Below, piece by piece: positions 59,101 through 63,336 of a stretch of 64,000 bases of DNA. Under the pieces are notes generated by a model, which was not told the DNA's origin, made no database searches, and saw only the letters and a program-made list of their open reading frames with translations. Every line of letters begins with the position of its first letter. The stretch's first letter is position 1. A program made the translations under genes and the position numbers. The stretch is from contig OY294070.1 of the NCBI GenBank assembly GCA_958510875.1, positions 20,575,631-20,639,630 on the forward strand, in the 5' to 3' direction. The stretch comes from Endomychus coccineus (taxonomy: Eukaryota; Arthropoda; Insecta; Coleoptera; Endomychidae).

Positions 59101-60531
59101 TAATTTTGTTTGTAAACAGTTCATTGAGTCAGATGGTTAGTTGTATTCAAAAACATTGAAAACCTGCTCAAATTGACAACAACGGCCGACCTTGATCCAT
59201 GACATCAAATCATTCTTAACGTGAATAAACCATACTGTGTTTCAAGAGTGATAAACTGCCATGAGAAATGGTGTGGCCTTCCGTACTGAATAAAACTCAG
59301 GGCGGGCTCTAGAGAGCCCTATATTATGGCTTGTTCGGGCAACAATGATATGACGTCATGTGTCAAAGACAGCCATTGTTGTCAGGTTGAGCAGGTTTTC
59401 ATGGTCTTTGAATACAACTACCCATTTGATACATTATACTGTGTTACAAACAAATTTAGGGGTTCTTTATCCATTATATCAAACAATACGAATTATTTGT
59501 AATTTTAAATTTAATTCCCAAGCTATTGCAGCGTTTACCAAATGTGTGAACAAAAATAAAATACCTACTTACTGGTCTGCTTGCATCGAATTCAAATTCA
59601 TCGTACCAAAAAACATATATTTCGGCTTTTCATTTCTATATACTGATGTAAAAAATGCACACGTTTCGCAGTTTCCACACAACACACGACGTAAATGTAC
59701 GTGGAATTCTAGTTCTGAGAAGAATAATTGCTTCTATACTTCTGAATCTTGATTTTAGCAAAATTTAGATTCACAAAGAATTATGAATCAATAGGGAGCT
59801 GTCTAGTCAATAAATTTACAGTTTATATCGGCAACTCTGTAATGTGTTGCCAACTGTTCAAATGAAATAGCGCGGCAGTTTTTTAAGAAAATTGTTGAAG
59901 TGAATAACCAAGTATGACGTCATATCATTGATTCCACAAACAATGCAGCATACCTTTGTGGATTAACCTAATTTCTAGCAAGCAATTATTTAATTATTGA
60001 CTTTTACTTTGGTTTGTGAGGCCCTCTGGAACATTGTCCGTCATGATATTCATCAATTATTACGGACGAAAGAGACATTAAGTCAATGCTCACATTTCGA
60101 TGGTTTTTCGAAAGGACATCTACTCGCGGGTAGATGGCGTTAGTTGTTCTATTCCTCTCGGGCACTTTTGATTGTTGCTTTATGCATACATCAACAGAGA
60201 TATCGATCGGTGGCACTACAGCAACAGCTCTATTCCTTCCAATAAAAAGCCATAGAAGGCTATTTTGTTGTGGTGTCCTTGATCGATCTATAGAGACCTA
60301 CATTGTACATTATGTAACTGTTAAATTATATACCTTTGCATCAAGTTTTAATCAGCAAATATTTTGACTTACTTGTGGTGAAACAATGTGAACATCTGTA
60401 TTGAGCTTCCCTGCTGTCACTATCATTCTCAGAATTGTCATCTTCTGTAACTGAACTCGTTTCACCTGGCTCTTTACCAGGTTGTGGTGAGGGCCTGTTA
60501 CCATCGTTATCGGTAGTGACGCCATTTCGAC
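10186..60531 (-). CDS. Gug: Atrophin (Grunge / RERE family), C-terminal 1561 residues in 15 exons
   Basis: Fifteen minus-strand exons with GT-AG borders and matching phases encode 1561 residues. Atrophins are nuclear corepressors that bind histone deacetylases and Tailless-type nuclear receptors. In order (residues numbered from the first complete codon): a GATA-like zinc finger C46-x2-C49-x18-C68-x2-C71; a long acidic and basic region with lysine/arginine-rich stretches (PGKKKPKPETPTKNRKR and FKKKRER) that look like nuclear localisation signals; Ser/Pro/His-rich low-complexity segments; Arg-Glu-rich helices near 1171-1199 and 1281-1315; an Atro-box motif ALRQLSEY at 1237-1244; and the conserved MDPHWLELQRRYAAAG and ALEEAARG blocks near the end. 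The BAH, ELM2 and SANT domains expected upstream are outside the window. The gene spans over 50 kb because its introns are full of transposons. Confidence 0.93.
10253..12409. other. Gug last intron, 3' section: mostly unassigned, one small MITE-like repeat
   Basis: AT-rich intron sequence with no coding gene. At 11796-11998 a ~203-bp segment is bordered by short inverted repeats (TAAGACGGAGTGA and its complement), a possible MITE with weak support. Near 11640-11690 a frame reading ERATNSLAIRAK faintly resembles the end of a LINE RNase H domain. Confidence 0.4.
12410..13552. mobile_element. Long foldback element, family with AGTCCAGTCAATAAGC ends
   Basis: Ends read AGGCCAGTCAATAAGCTGGG (left) and the complement of AGTCCAGTCAATAAGCTGGG (right). 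The arms are inverted copies for about 400 bp. They include a block near GGGTCGCTTAACACGAATCC at 12651 and its complement at 13391-13410, and ACTCATT..GGGCGGAAAATCAGGGAAA. The centre (12880-13260) also pairs around GATTACGAATTTGA. No transposase is encoded, so it looks non-autonomous. No clear target duplication is seen. Confidence 0.8.
13553..14237. other. Unassigned Gug intron sequence
   Basis: No gene, repeat or RNA recognised. A poly-C run (about 14 C) at 14273-14286 marks the start region of the neighbouring LINE. Confidence 0.5.
14238..16803 (+). mobile_element. Jockey/CR1-like LINE, plus-strand copy, interrupted
   Basis: The + strand encodes reverse transcriptase blocks in order: HPSVISKVMEKAINIELIQY; motif A as LDISKALDRVWHQ (14565-14600); motif B as INAGVPQGYVLAPTLF (about 14716); and a decayed motif C, SIADGT, where YADD is expected. 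After 15340 homology to the 8090-9290 copy stops. It resumes at about 16520 with FYRYFHGRCSIRN and the C-terminal SYQTNFCIEQRSCGALY. The 1.2 kb between is not LINE sequence by comparison with the other copy. It contains a 146-residue open frame at 15902-16342 that I do not recognise. Confidence 0.75.
16960..17925 (+). repeat. Three GC-rich ~300-bp monomers followed by a small ORF
   Basis: Three diverged units carry the block TCCTATCCCGG..AACGGATTCACG..GTGGTAGACATATG..GGTAGGCCA near 17091-17163, 17391-17463 and 17662-17737 (spacings about 300 and 272 bp). The DNA is markedly more GC-rich than its surroundings. The last unit runs into an open frame at 17724-17924 (66 codons, Gly/Ser/Arg-rich). 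The layout resembles the monomer-type 5' UTR of some LINEs before ORF1, but no protein domain confirms this. Confidence 0.5.
18432..18700 (+). repeat. Tandem ~135-bp repeat with exon-like cores
   Basis: Two units (about 18432-18565 and 18566-18700) share TTGCCCTTGTACA, a CAG|GAAA start, AAGCGGC, and GTTATCGCAG|GTTAGT. Each core of 28-29 bases is bordered by a pyrimidine tract plus AG and by GT. A third, more diverged core lies at about 18253-18284. Confidence 0.55.
19085..20509. mobile_element. Foldback element with ~230-bp terminal inverted repeats and internal tandem units
   Basis: Ends read TAGTCCAGTCAATAAGCC (left) and the complement of TAGTCCAGGCAACGAACC (right). Arms of about 220 bp (19085-19310 and 20285-20509) pair over ATAGTAAGCTAGAATTTC, CATGACTATCAAGAC, GGGGGTCGACC and AAAAGTTTAGAAAAT. 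Inside are five tandem units of 125-180 bp, each with a copy of the GGGNCGCTGATCACGATTCCG motif (19336, 19478, 19662, 19803, 19938). No transposase is seen. Confidence 0.82.
20144..20173. repeat. ATT microsatellite
   Basis: About ten consecutive ATT units inside the foldback element. Confidence 0.95.
20969..22300. repeat. 122-bp tandem array, about 11 copies
   Basis: Units start at 20969, 21091, 21213, 21335 and onward to about 22187. They are nearly identical apart from single-base changes and 1-base indels in A/T runs; the first and last units are most diverged. Each unit contains GGTTCCCTTATATTTCAATT, CCCCTCCCCAACGA, TTTTTTTACGTACATCTCTG and GATGCGATCTT. The period is not a multiple of three, so open frames across it are not genes. 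It lies in the Gug intron just downstream of the 22513-22610 exon. Confidence 0.95.
22513..22610 (-). CDS. Gug: Gug exon (AAAHEQLQRQIMLERERFPP)
   Basis: The acceptor is GTTTCTAG and the donor AG|GTATGT. It encodes residues 1508-1539 and two bases of an Arg codon. This is the conserved near-C-terminal helix of Atrophins. It is separated from the last coding exon by a 12.3-kb intron. Confidence 0.91.
23027..23142 (-). CDS. Gug: Gug exon (LHHPDLLGRPYADQLAHQ)
   Basis: The acceptor is ATTGTCTAG and the donor CAG|GTAATT. It encodes residues 1469-1507: SGTSGYPRPGLIPGRDGP then ALHHPDLLGRPYADQLAHQ. It ends in phase 0. Confidence 0.91.
23344..23491 (-). CDS. Gug: Gug exon, His/Gln/Ala-rich
   Basis: The acceptor is TTTACAG and the donor G|GTAAAA. 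It encodes residues 1420-1469: VRLQMAGISPEYHAH, then alternating His/Thr, a short Gln run and AAAAAAGFPLP. A 2.5-kb hAT transposon is inserted about 130 bp upstream of its acceptor. Confidence 0.91.
23622..26143 (+). mobile_element. hAT transposon, nearly full length
   Basis: Terminal inverted repeats read TAGGGCTTGGGAAATATGCA (left) and TAGAGCTCGGGAAATATGCA (right, complement). They are flanked by CTTATCAT at 23614-23621 and CTTATCAC at 26144-26151, an 8-bp target duplication with one mismatch, as expected for hAT. Both subterminal regions carry several GTGCATATTT-type repeats, likely transposase-binding sites (inference). The interior encodes a decayed BED-finger transposase. It sits in the Gug intron between the 27246 and 23491 exons. 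Confidence 0.9.
24090..25818 (+). pseudogene. hAT transposase with BED zinc finger (broken)
   Basis: A first exon ending at 24203 (CCG|GTAAGT) encodes ILLEKWINN..HIFCTVCNKP. After a ~425-bp intron (acceptor TTTCCAG, exon from 24629) the frame continues IVCEKMFQVYQHLGTATHKS, completing a C-x2-C..H-x5-H BED finger. Further on is the catalytic-core start (ETNDVKGRYIANLVIGSL) and, at the end, the hAT dimerisation region with SCEIERSFSAYKQLLSDR. Frame changes near 24977 and 25195 and a stop near 25275 break it. No initiation codon is evident in the first exon frame. Confidence 0.85.
26481..27165. mobile_element. Half of a foldback element (same family as 12410-13552)
   Basis: It begins TAATCCAGTCAATAAGCGGA. 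It is collinear with the left arm and centre of the 12410 element: GCATGATGTTCT, GGGTCACTGAACACGAGTCC, GGGCGGAAAATCAGGGAAAT, CAGTCGCGTATTTCGATCCA, GTGTCGTGTTGATTAGCATT. The opposite arm is missing. It ends about 80 bp from the donor of the 27246-27463 Gug exon. Confidence 0.8.
27246..27463 (-). CDS. Gug: Gug exon, Gly/Pro-rich
   Basis: The acceptor is TTGTTTAG and the donor ATG|GTAAGT. It encodes residues 1347-1419: PAGIPFHHFALYPGGGGG, then LSQLERERLERLGIP, a Gly-Pro run and HQAQLEAAERLALATDPM. A half foldback element ends about 80 bp beyond its donor. Confidence 0.93.
27520..27798 (-). CDS. Gug: Gug exon with second Arg/Glu repeat
   Basis: The acceptor is ATTTACAG and the donor G|GTATTA. 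It encodes residues 1254-1346. After ILPPAHVMDPMLYQLNMYGP there is a long Arg/Glu helix (RERLELEHLEREKREREIRE) and the highly conserved MDPHWLELQRRYAAAGL. Such Arg-Glu repeats give the RERE family its name. Confidence 0.94.
28404..28675. repeat. CpG-rich foldback element
   Basis: Inverted arms at about 28404-28500 and 28559-28673 share CAAAGAGTTCTATATA..GAGTAGAC, CTGGTAAC, ATTCTGTCCTTCTCGC and CTCTCACTCGCAC. The surroundings (28250-28760) are rich in CG dinucleotides, unlike the AT-rich intron. It could be two inverted LTR fragments or a MITE. Confidence 0.65.
28655..28714 (+). promoter_or_regulatory. Candidate core promoter (TATA, Initiator, DPE)
   Basis: TATATATA at 28655-28662 is followed by the arthropod Initiator TCAGTG with its A at 28683 (TATA at -28). 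AGTCG at 28710-28714, exactly +28 to +32, fits the DPE consensus RGWYV. An AATAAA follows at about 28754. This is the layout of an LTR promoter/R region. It points away from Gug transcription. Spacing is read directly; activity is inferred. Confidence 0.45.
28760..30024. other. AT-rich intron sequence, unassigned
   Basis: No gene or clear repeat recognised between the promoter-like foldback and the Penelope fragment. Confidence 0.5.
30025..30320 (-). mobile_element. Penelope-like element fragment (reverse transcriptase and GIY-YIG start)
   Basis: The minus strand encodes SLDQFEFTNAVKYCLDALIF, then GTAIGSPVSVTIANLVIE (30158-30213), the characteristic Penelope reverse transcriptase block, then RYADNCLI in place of the YADD/YVDD motif. 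After a deletion comes TVYKLNCLDCDGTY, the start of a GIY-YIG endonuclease. It has frameshifts and is dead. The + strand frame at 30036-30245 is only a shadow. Confidence 0.72.
30696..31027 (-). CDS. Gug: Gug exon with Arg/Glu-rich helix and Atro-box
   Basis: The acceptor is TACTTTCAG and the donor G|GTTAGT. It encodes residues 1143-1254. It begins with the conserved IFLRHWNRGDYNSCTRTDLT, then a charged helix (REERLRKQAEREREERERAQ), and near the end carries ALRQLSEY at 30724-30747. That fits the ALxxLxxY Atro-box through which Atrophins bind Tailless/TLX-type nuclear receptors. Confidence 0.94.
31102..32070. mobile_element. DNA element with 83-bp near-identical terminal inverted repeats
   Basis: Terminal repeats at 31102-31184 and 31988-32070 differ at a single position and begin CCGGGATATCAAAAATTATC. 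TA flanks both ends, consistent with a TA target duplication. The 800-bp interior has a relatively GC-rich stretch (31390-31800) and a + strand frame at 31630-31935 (101 residues, Lys/Arg-rich N-terminal half) that I cannot assign. It inserted about 75 bp upstream of the acceptor of the 30696-31027 Gug exon. Confidence 0.85.
32470..32954 (-). mobile_element. Fragment related to the AGTCCAGTC-ended foldback family
   Basis: Read on the minus strand it starts TAGTCCAGTCCGGAAAATCC (end at 32954). It shares an ACAAAAAATGCCATAACTTTTC-like block with the right end of the 48600-49961 element. No left partner end was found, so it is probably partial. Confidence 0.5.
33003..33282 (-). CDS. Gug: Gug exon, Ala/Pro/Glu-rich region
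   Basis: The acceptor is TATTATCCAG and the donor AT|GTAAGT. It encodes residues 1050-1142: SLEALRAHAAQAAANMQQ, a Pro-rich patch, an acidic stretch (VKVEPEPDPIPEEEDQ) and PSPEPRIEDTECHRSQSA. The last codon is split after two bases and is completed by the next exon. Confidence 0.91.
33340..33640. repeat. GC-richer repeat fragment, possibly LINE-derived
   Basis: The stretch around 33540-33620 (GGGGGAGGGGTTTCAGTCGG..CACCCGGGGGCACAGACCCCCG) is unlike the surrounding AT-rich intron and resembles GC-rich LINE untranslated sequence. No coding motif confirms it. The next 1.3 kb (33640-34980) is AT-rich and unassigned except for a microsatellite. Confidence 0.3.
34333..34353. repeat. CA microsatellite
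   Basis: Ten CA units in a row in AT-rich intron sequence. Confidence 0.95.
34990..37860 (-). mobile_element. CR1/Jockey-type LINE split by a satellite insertion
   Basis: On the minus strand, 37860-37390 encodes FDTVDKKILLTKLEQYGVKD (motif A region) and VPQGNLIGPLLFLIYINDLL (motif B, about 37449-37510). The frame is then interrupted by satellite sequence (35890-37390) and resumes at 35720 with NDLSLHETEIVSPLSKIEHW and, at 35346-35044, IRIFFGLGYKQSCRGFSKKN..YNTRN, the C-terminal LINE tail. The two halves are in the expected order, so this was one element. It is a different family from the 14238 LINE. Confidence 0.72.
35890..37419. repeat. ~457-bp satellite units inserted in a LINE (copy 1)
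   Basis: Units begin AATTTTCCTACCACCAACTT at 35899, 36355 and 36813 (variant), with a short unit at about 36889. Each holds AAGTCACTAAGATTCAAAAA, CTGATGATGGCTACTAGGTA, GGCAGATAAAATTGAACAAG and AGGAACTGACTAGGTCGTTG. The last ~35 bp are reverse transcriptase sequence of the host LINE. Confidence 0.85.
37892..38062 (+). mobile_element. Penelope-like GIY-YIG endonuclease fragment
   Basis: The + strand reads NPVKSGIYKSGSC then LKSYVPQTRTRYKEHSAHM, matching the GIY..C..YIGQT..R..EH layout of Penelope endonucleases, with P replacing the G of the second motif. Only this domain remains. Confidence 0.6.
38512..40041. repeat. Near-identical duplicate of 35890-37419 (copy 2)
   Basis: Collinear with copy 1 at a constant offset of 2622 bp with no net indel at the points checked: 35899 matches 38521, and 37399 matches 40021. 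It includes the ~35 bp of LINE sequence at the right end. Partial satellite units continue leftward to about 38280. It was either a recent tandem duplication of a 2622-bp segment or an assembly artefact. Confidence 0.85.
40286..40496 (-). CDS. Gug: Gug exon, His-rich region
   Basis: The acceptor is ATTTGCAG and the donor G|GTAATA. It encodes residues 980-1049 with the histidine cluster HQHTHHHTHHHDRLSPGNQ and a Pro/His/Gln-rich end (PPPQTNPHHLMIQPPSMGHH). The phase fits both neighbours. Confidence 0.9.
40741..41034. repeat. Pair of foldback-family motifs
   Basis: CGGAATCGTGATCATCGACC at about 40742 and AGAATCGTGATCAGCGGTCC at about 41014 are both reverse complements of the GGGTCGCTGATCACGATTCC motif found in the foldback elements. 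The 270 bp between has no gene. Confidence 0.6.
41255..41478 (-). CDS. Gug: Gug exon, Ser/His-rich region
   Basis: The acceptor is ATTTTCAG and the donor CAG|GTTAGT. It encodes residues 905-979, rich in Ser, His and Thr (SITISHSTSTSSSQS), and ends in phase 0 at SPHTPISQ. Confidence 0.9.
41479..42492. other. Unassigned Gug intron sequence
   Basis: No gene or repeat recognised. Confidence 0.45.
42493..42665. repeat. Two-copy 90-bp tandem repeat
   Basis: ACACGAGTCACAATTCACAG.. at 42493-42582 is repeated at 42583-42665. The copies differ mainly by a poly-A insertion in the first, and both contain GCGCGGTCGGTTTTTTCTAG. It lies just upstream of a LINE insertion site. Confidence 0.9.
43221..44864 (-). 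mobile_element. hAT transposon (ZMYM/THAP0-like type), internally deleted, inserted in the LINE
   Basis: Perfect 12-bp terminal inverted repeats CAGTGGCGGCTC sit at 43221 and 44853-44864. They are flanked by perfect 8-bp duplications TGTGCGAG at 43213-43220 and 44865-44872. The LINE frame continues on either side once the hAT is removed. The minus-strand interior encodes both ends of a transposase but not the catalytic middle. Confidence 0.93.
43477..44409 (-). pseudogene. hAT transposase remnant (TTF-type zinc finger plus dimerisation domain)
   Basis: The N-terminal part begins MSDLVTGFLGNPFSGLTYD at 44409 and includes CWGHSGYDDLKNLARGIDRH then EKSQEHITS, a TTF-type zinc finger region as in ZMYM1-like hAT proteins. 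The C-terminal frame (43854-43477) holds LLCLTVTIPVTSASVERSFS then LKRIKTYMLN, the hAT dimerisation domain. The RNase-H-like catalytic core is deleted, and frame changes lie between. Confidence 0.85.
46911..47270 (-). CDS. Gug: Gug exon, His/Pro/Tyr-rich region
   Basis: The acceptor is TTTTCCAG and the donor GGTAAGT. It encodes residues 785-904. A striking stretch of alternating His, Pro, Ser and Tyr (HPSQSHPYQPQHSHPLMHP and PYSYPFSYPYAYP) is typical of the disordered part of insect Atrophin. It ends KEIREPIDNG. Confidence 0.92.
47953..48534 (+). mobile_element. Inverted-repeat element with a THAP-domain relic
   Basis: Inverted ends share ACGGTCGTACATACAGGTCT plus GG, and more loosely GGTA.TTTAAA just outside: left about 47953-47995, right about 48490-48534. 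Between them the + strand carries a decayed THAP domain. THAP domains occur at the N-terminus of P-element transposases, so a P-like origin is possible. No target duplication was found. Confidence 0.6.
48146..48299 (+). pseudogene. THAP zinc-finger domain relic
   Basis: CIVPECKTWYKS..ETSVF at the start and, in another frame, PKDAKRRKKWVLAIPDRNRF then NEVFYVCEYV and a stop. Spacing, the invariant Trp and the AxP motif (AIP here) follow the THAP pattern C-x4-C..W..P..C-x2-H. The final His position reads Val. One frameshift lies in the middle. It is likely a dead transposase start rather than a host gene. Confidence 0.6.
48600..49961. mobile_element. Large foldback element
   Basis: The right end reads, on the minus strand, TAGTCCAGTCATTAAAGGAA. 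Arms at about 48890-49200 and 49350-49660 are inverted copies over TTAGCCAATT, AATAAAAATTGAGAAAATAA, ATGACGTCAGATTT, AAAATTGGATGAAAC and TTAATTAACCCCCC-type blocks. The left arm contains a ~140-bp internal duplication. Motifs near GGGTCGCTGATTACGATC lie at 49096, about 49237 and, inverted, 49419. The left terminus was not clearly found. Confidence 0.7.
49987..50523 (-). CDS. Gug: Gug exon, Ser/Pro/His-rich region
   Basis: The acceptor is TTTGCAG and the donor GGTAAGT. It encodes residues 606-784: Ser/Pro/Gln/His-rich low-complexity sequence with IKQEIPD, IKKEPEFG and a VPGYLPP block. Its upstream intron contains the 113-bp tandem array. Confidence 0.92.
50665..52357. repeat. 113-bp tandem array, about 15 copies
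   Basis: Units repeat every 113 bp (AGGTTTTGG at 50776, 50889, 51002, 51115 and so on). They share GGGCCTTGTGCACTGTTTGA and AGTGAATTTATTCCATTTAC, and ATTGGATAACTAACAATCCAAT, which is a 7-bp-arm palindrome. Variants cluster: upstream units read GGTATTC, downstream ones GGTACTC, as expected for stepwise expansion. The array lies about 140 bp upstream of the acceptor of the 49987-50523 Gug exon. Confidence 0.95.
52358..54290. repeat. AT-rich intron with degenerate 240-290-bp repeats
   Basis: From about 53222 four diverged units share GTTTTTGGATATATTTTT, AATAACTTCTCAGATCTATT, TTTATTTCAACTGTTTGAAT and CTTTTTCAATTTTTACCTTT, starting near 53230, 53470, 53711 and 54000. Sequence from 52358 to 53220 is AT-rich and unassigned. 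Confidence 0.7.
54492..56018 (-). CDS. Gug: Gug large central exon
   Basis: A 1527-bp exon (acceptor TTTTATAG, donor GGTAATT) encoding residues 97-605. It opens DNPDEIPQRMRTRNKAAKE, then a basic, Pro/Thr-rich nuclear-signal region with a short Asn run, acidic stretches, and a C-terminal half with repeated LKD and HPLNLKD motifs and many lysine-flanked VKLEP/IKTE sites that resemble sumoylation consensus (inference). It is the largest open frame in the window. The antisense frames here are shadows of it. Confidence 0.93.
56102..56233 (-). CDS. Gug: Gug exon with second half of the GATA-like zinc finger
   Basis: The acceptor is TTTTCAAG and the donor G|GTCCGT. It encodes NSKDWQPGGKERQILCWDCR, giving zinc ligands C68 and C71, then HLKKTNELPPVIAPPAIDDL. 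This matches the RERE/Atrophin zinc finger, whose second CxxC is followed by a basic helix and an ELPP segment. Confidence 0.93.
56234..57883. other. Gug intron, unassigned, with scattered repeat-like sequence
   Basis: Mostly AT-rich. GC-richer stretches at 56620-56860 and 57480-57850 look repeat-derived but show no diagnostic motif. The minus-strand frame at 57644-57832 has no recognised domain. Confidence 0.4.
57884..58980 (-). mobile_element. Mariner relic, left end missing, duplicated right end
   Basis: It is a diverged copy of the 62090-63043 mariner from about 57884 to 58882 and lacks the outer ~190 bp on the left. Minus-strand pieces include GLLIFVVVV and YYAELLDRFNADLKRKRPHL, in several frames. 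The right terminus occurs twice in tandem (about 58800-58882 and 58897-58978). Both end in CTTTTCACCTTGCCCTCG followed by TA. Confidence 0.8.
59005..59585. repeat. Long diverged inverted repeat
   Basis: Arms at about 59005-59240 and 59320-59585 pair over GTAGTTGTATTCAAA, GAAAACCTGCTCAA, GACAACAA, TTTTGTTTGTAA and AATTACATTTAA-type blocks, with clear divergence. One arm tip contains TGACGTCA. The frame at 59360-59752 spans the right arm and is not assigned. Sequence on to 60372 shows no gene. Confidence 0.6.
60373..60531 (-). CDS. Gug: Gug exon with first half of the GATA-like zinc finger
   Basis: The exon begins after TTTTGCAG and ends at a GTAAGT donor. It encodes 52 codons plus split codons at both ends. 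A Ser/Asp/Glu-rich stretch (SSVTEDDNSENDSDS) leads into YRCSHCFTT, which supplies C46 and C49 of the zinc finger. It is the most upstream Gug exon in the window; the incoming phase shows that more exons precede it. Confidence 0.92.
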
Positions 60532-62089
60532 CTGCAAAACGGATGAAAAGGAAAATCTTAATACATAATCATGCACATGTTACTTAAAAAGCACTTTTAA
60601 ATGAAAATATACTGTTAACAGCATCGTGATACTAAATTATGCGACAAAGTTCGCGGTCTGAATATTAATAATATGTAAATCACGTATCACCCTCTTCTAA
60701 TTACAATGATAATTGCATTCATACACTTTCTGACTGCAAGGTAATCACATCACTACCTGAGTGTGACTAATGACACTATGAAAAACTTGAATCCATTATT
60801 TAAATGAATTAAAACCGTCAAGGACCTGAACTTCTTATTATAATTCCGTTTCGAATAATTTAAAATATGTGAATTCAAACAGATAAATTCTCATTTCTGT
60901 GCCAATTATATAACAGTCGATGGACTACTAAACGTAGAGTTTTTGAAACTTTGGTTACTTATTTAGGGTGTTTCCATCTAAAAATAATAGAGGTTTGCGG
61001 AAGATGGAGAATTAAAGTCAAATTTACAGGAAACTTGAAAAATTTAATTTAGAATTAATGCTGACAAATTGTTTCATCATACTTTGGCATTCTCAGAGCT
61101 GGGAGTTATCAACTAAAGTTAAATTATGTCCTTAAATATTAGAAATCGATCTGAATGTGGTACCAATTGAGGGATGGGAGAAAACAATGGTTTGGAGGGA
61201 GTTTATTTACAAAATTGTTGACAAGTGGTGAATTATTTATAGGTATTTTGGTCGTTTAATGTTGTTGCTAATGGTTTTCGAAGGTTTCTACGGATTCTAG
61301 AATATCGAGTTTATGTATTTTTTCTAAAATATCGGATCAAGAGTAAAATTGTGATTATATTCCATAAGGTGATTCGCGTAATAAGAGTCCACCAGATTTT
61401 TTAAATTTATCTTTTTTAGATTTTTAATTATTAATAATGAAAGTGATAGATAAACTTTTTCGAGAAATGGTGCGACTTAAATTTAAAATATGTTCTGCTA
61501 ATGGTGATTTTCACTATTATTCTTCCATATATGGACAAAATGTTCTTTACAACGAGTTAAAATGTTCCTTCTAGATTTGAACACGACCCACAGGCAATTT
61601 TGCAAATTCCAGAATTGTAGAAATCAGAAACTTTATTGCCTAAACGGTTTTTTGTTCTTGCATCTATTATCGGGTTTTATTGCAAACAAATTATGGAATT
61701 TATTGATAACTGAAGAATAAGAGGAACTTTTGAATTTCATTGAATTATTTGAAAGTAATGGCTATAATTTAGTTTGTTGATTGCTGTCCATTTTCCGTTT
61801 TTGATTAGAAATTAACTTATTTATCTAAGATTTTGCCCTAGAATACATCAATTCGTTTGAGTAGGTTTACTCTATATGTCAAATTCCAAATGCTGACCAT
61901 CTTTGATAATATTGCTTTCTAGTTCTAGAGTAAATTTAATTGACCGACCAAGGTATATGAATCACGGAGCGATGGGATTCGTAATTTGACATGAAATAAC
62001 GCACGGGAGGAAATTCGATAAAAATGGAAATCTGGTCGATTGGTAAGCTGCTTCAACTCAACAGGCGTTCGTCGAAAAAGCGCAATGTA
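60532..62089. other. Gug: Gug upstream intron, unassigned
   Basis: AT-rich sequence 5' of the most upstream Gug exon in the window. No further Gug exon with ELM2 or SANT sequence was recognised here or up to 64000, so those exons should lie to the right of the window. Confidence 0.5.
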
Positions 62090-63043
62090 CGAGGGCTAGG
62101 TGAAAAGTCCCTGAAAAATAATACAGAAGGCGCAAAAATCAATTATTAATGATTTATTTTTAAAATTTTCGATCCCTTCTAAATAATACGATTTCGGTAA
62201 TCCTTCAAAATAGGCGTTTGTTTCATCGATGACCTCATCGTTGGAGCCAAATCTCTTTCCGCCGAGCAATTTCTTCAAGTTTGAAAATAGATGAAAATCG
62301 CAGAGCGCCAAATCTGGAGAATAGGTGGATGACGAACCAATACGTAGTGCAATTCATGCAATTTTGTCATTGCGACTGCGGATCTGTGCGCCGGTGGGTT
62401 GTCCTGGTGGAAGAGAGCTTTTTTCTTTGTCAAAAATGGCCGCTTTGGCTTCAAATCAACGTCGAATCGATCCAACAGCTCTGCATAATATACGCCGATG
62501 GTCGTTTTGCCCGTTTCAAAGTAATCGATAAGGAGGATAAAGTGTGCATCCCAAAAAACTGTCGCCATGACTTTGTTGGTCGATAAACCCACTTTGGCCT
62601 TTTTCGGCTTCGATTCGCCAGGATAAGTCCACTGTTTCGACTGTTCTTTCGTCTCTGGTGTGTTGTGATGGATCCATGTTTCGTACACGGTTACAAAACG
62701 GCGCAAAAGTCCTTCTTATCGCGCTTGAACATCGCCAAATATTCCTTTGAAGTTGTCACACGGTCGCGCTTGTTGTCAACAGAGAGCAAATGCGGCACCA
62801 ATCTGGCAGAAAGCTTTCTCATATTCAAAAATGTATGCAAAATGTTTCATATCCGCGAAATTTACTTTTCTCCATGTTTACAAACATTTTCAAGGTTGCT
62901 TGCTTTCGATGGGTGTCAAACAGAACTGAATGTGAACATTTTAATGCGTTCTAGTTAAAGATGGTACATCACAAATGTCACATAGAATTTTCGATTGTGT
63001 CGCCATCTGTTTTATTTTTCAAACACTTTTCACCTTGCCCCCG
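62090..63043 (-). mobile_element. Mariner element, internally deleted
   Basis: Ends read CGAGGGCTAGGTGAAAAGTC (left) and the complement of CGGGGGCAAGGTGAAAAGTG (right), each bordered by TA at 62088-62089 and 63044-63045. The minus strand encodes mariner transposase pieces: VTVYETWIHHNTPETK, KVMATVFWDAHFILLIDYFE and LFHQDNPPAHRSA. The first catalytic Asp (DETW) is Tyr. A frameshift precedes the third-Asp region, continued in another frame as LALCDFHLFSNLKKLLGGKR. At 954 bp it is shorter than the usual ~1.3 kb because N-terminal coding sequence is missing. Confidence 0.9.
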
Positions 63044-63336
63044 TATAGCAAGTTTATATACTTAATATAAGATTATTAGTCTCACTTTTATAAAATTTAT
63101 TGAAATTTATCCAGATTTAACATCAATGAACGGTAGGAAATTTAGACGAATTTGAAACAATTTCGTCAATTTTGGTTTCACATTGAAAGCTCCCAGAAAC
63201 TTGACCAGGTCTACCATTGGTAACAATGGAAAGAAAAAAGTATTTTGAACAATGTCAAATTAATGATTTCTTATACATTTTTTTTGACATATCTCAATGA
63301 CTAATGAAGATAGTTGTAGCAACACTATACAGAGAG

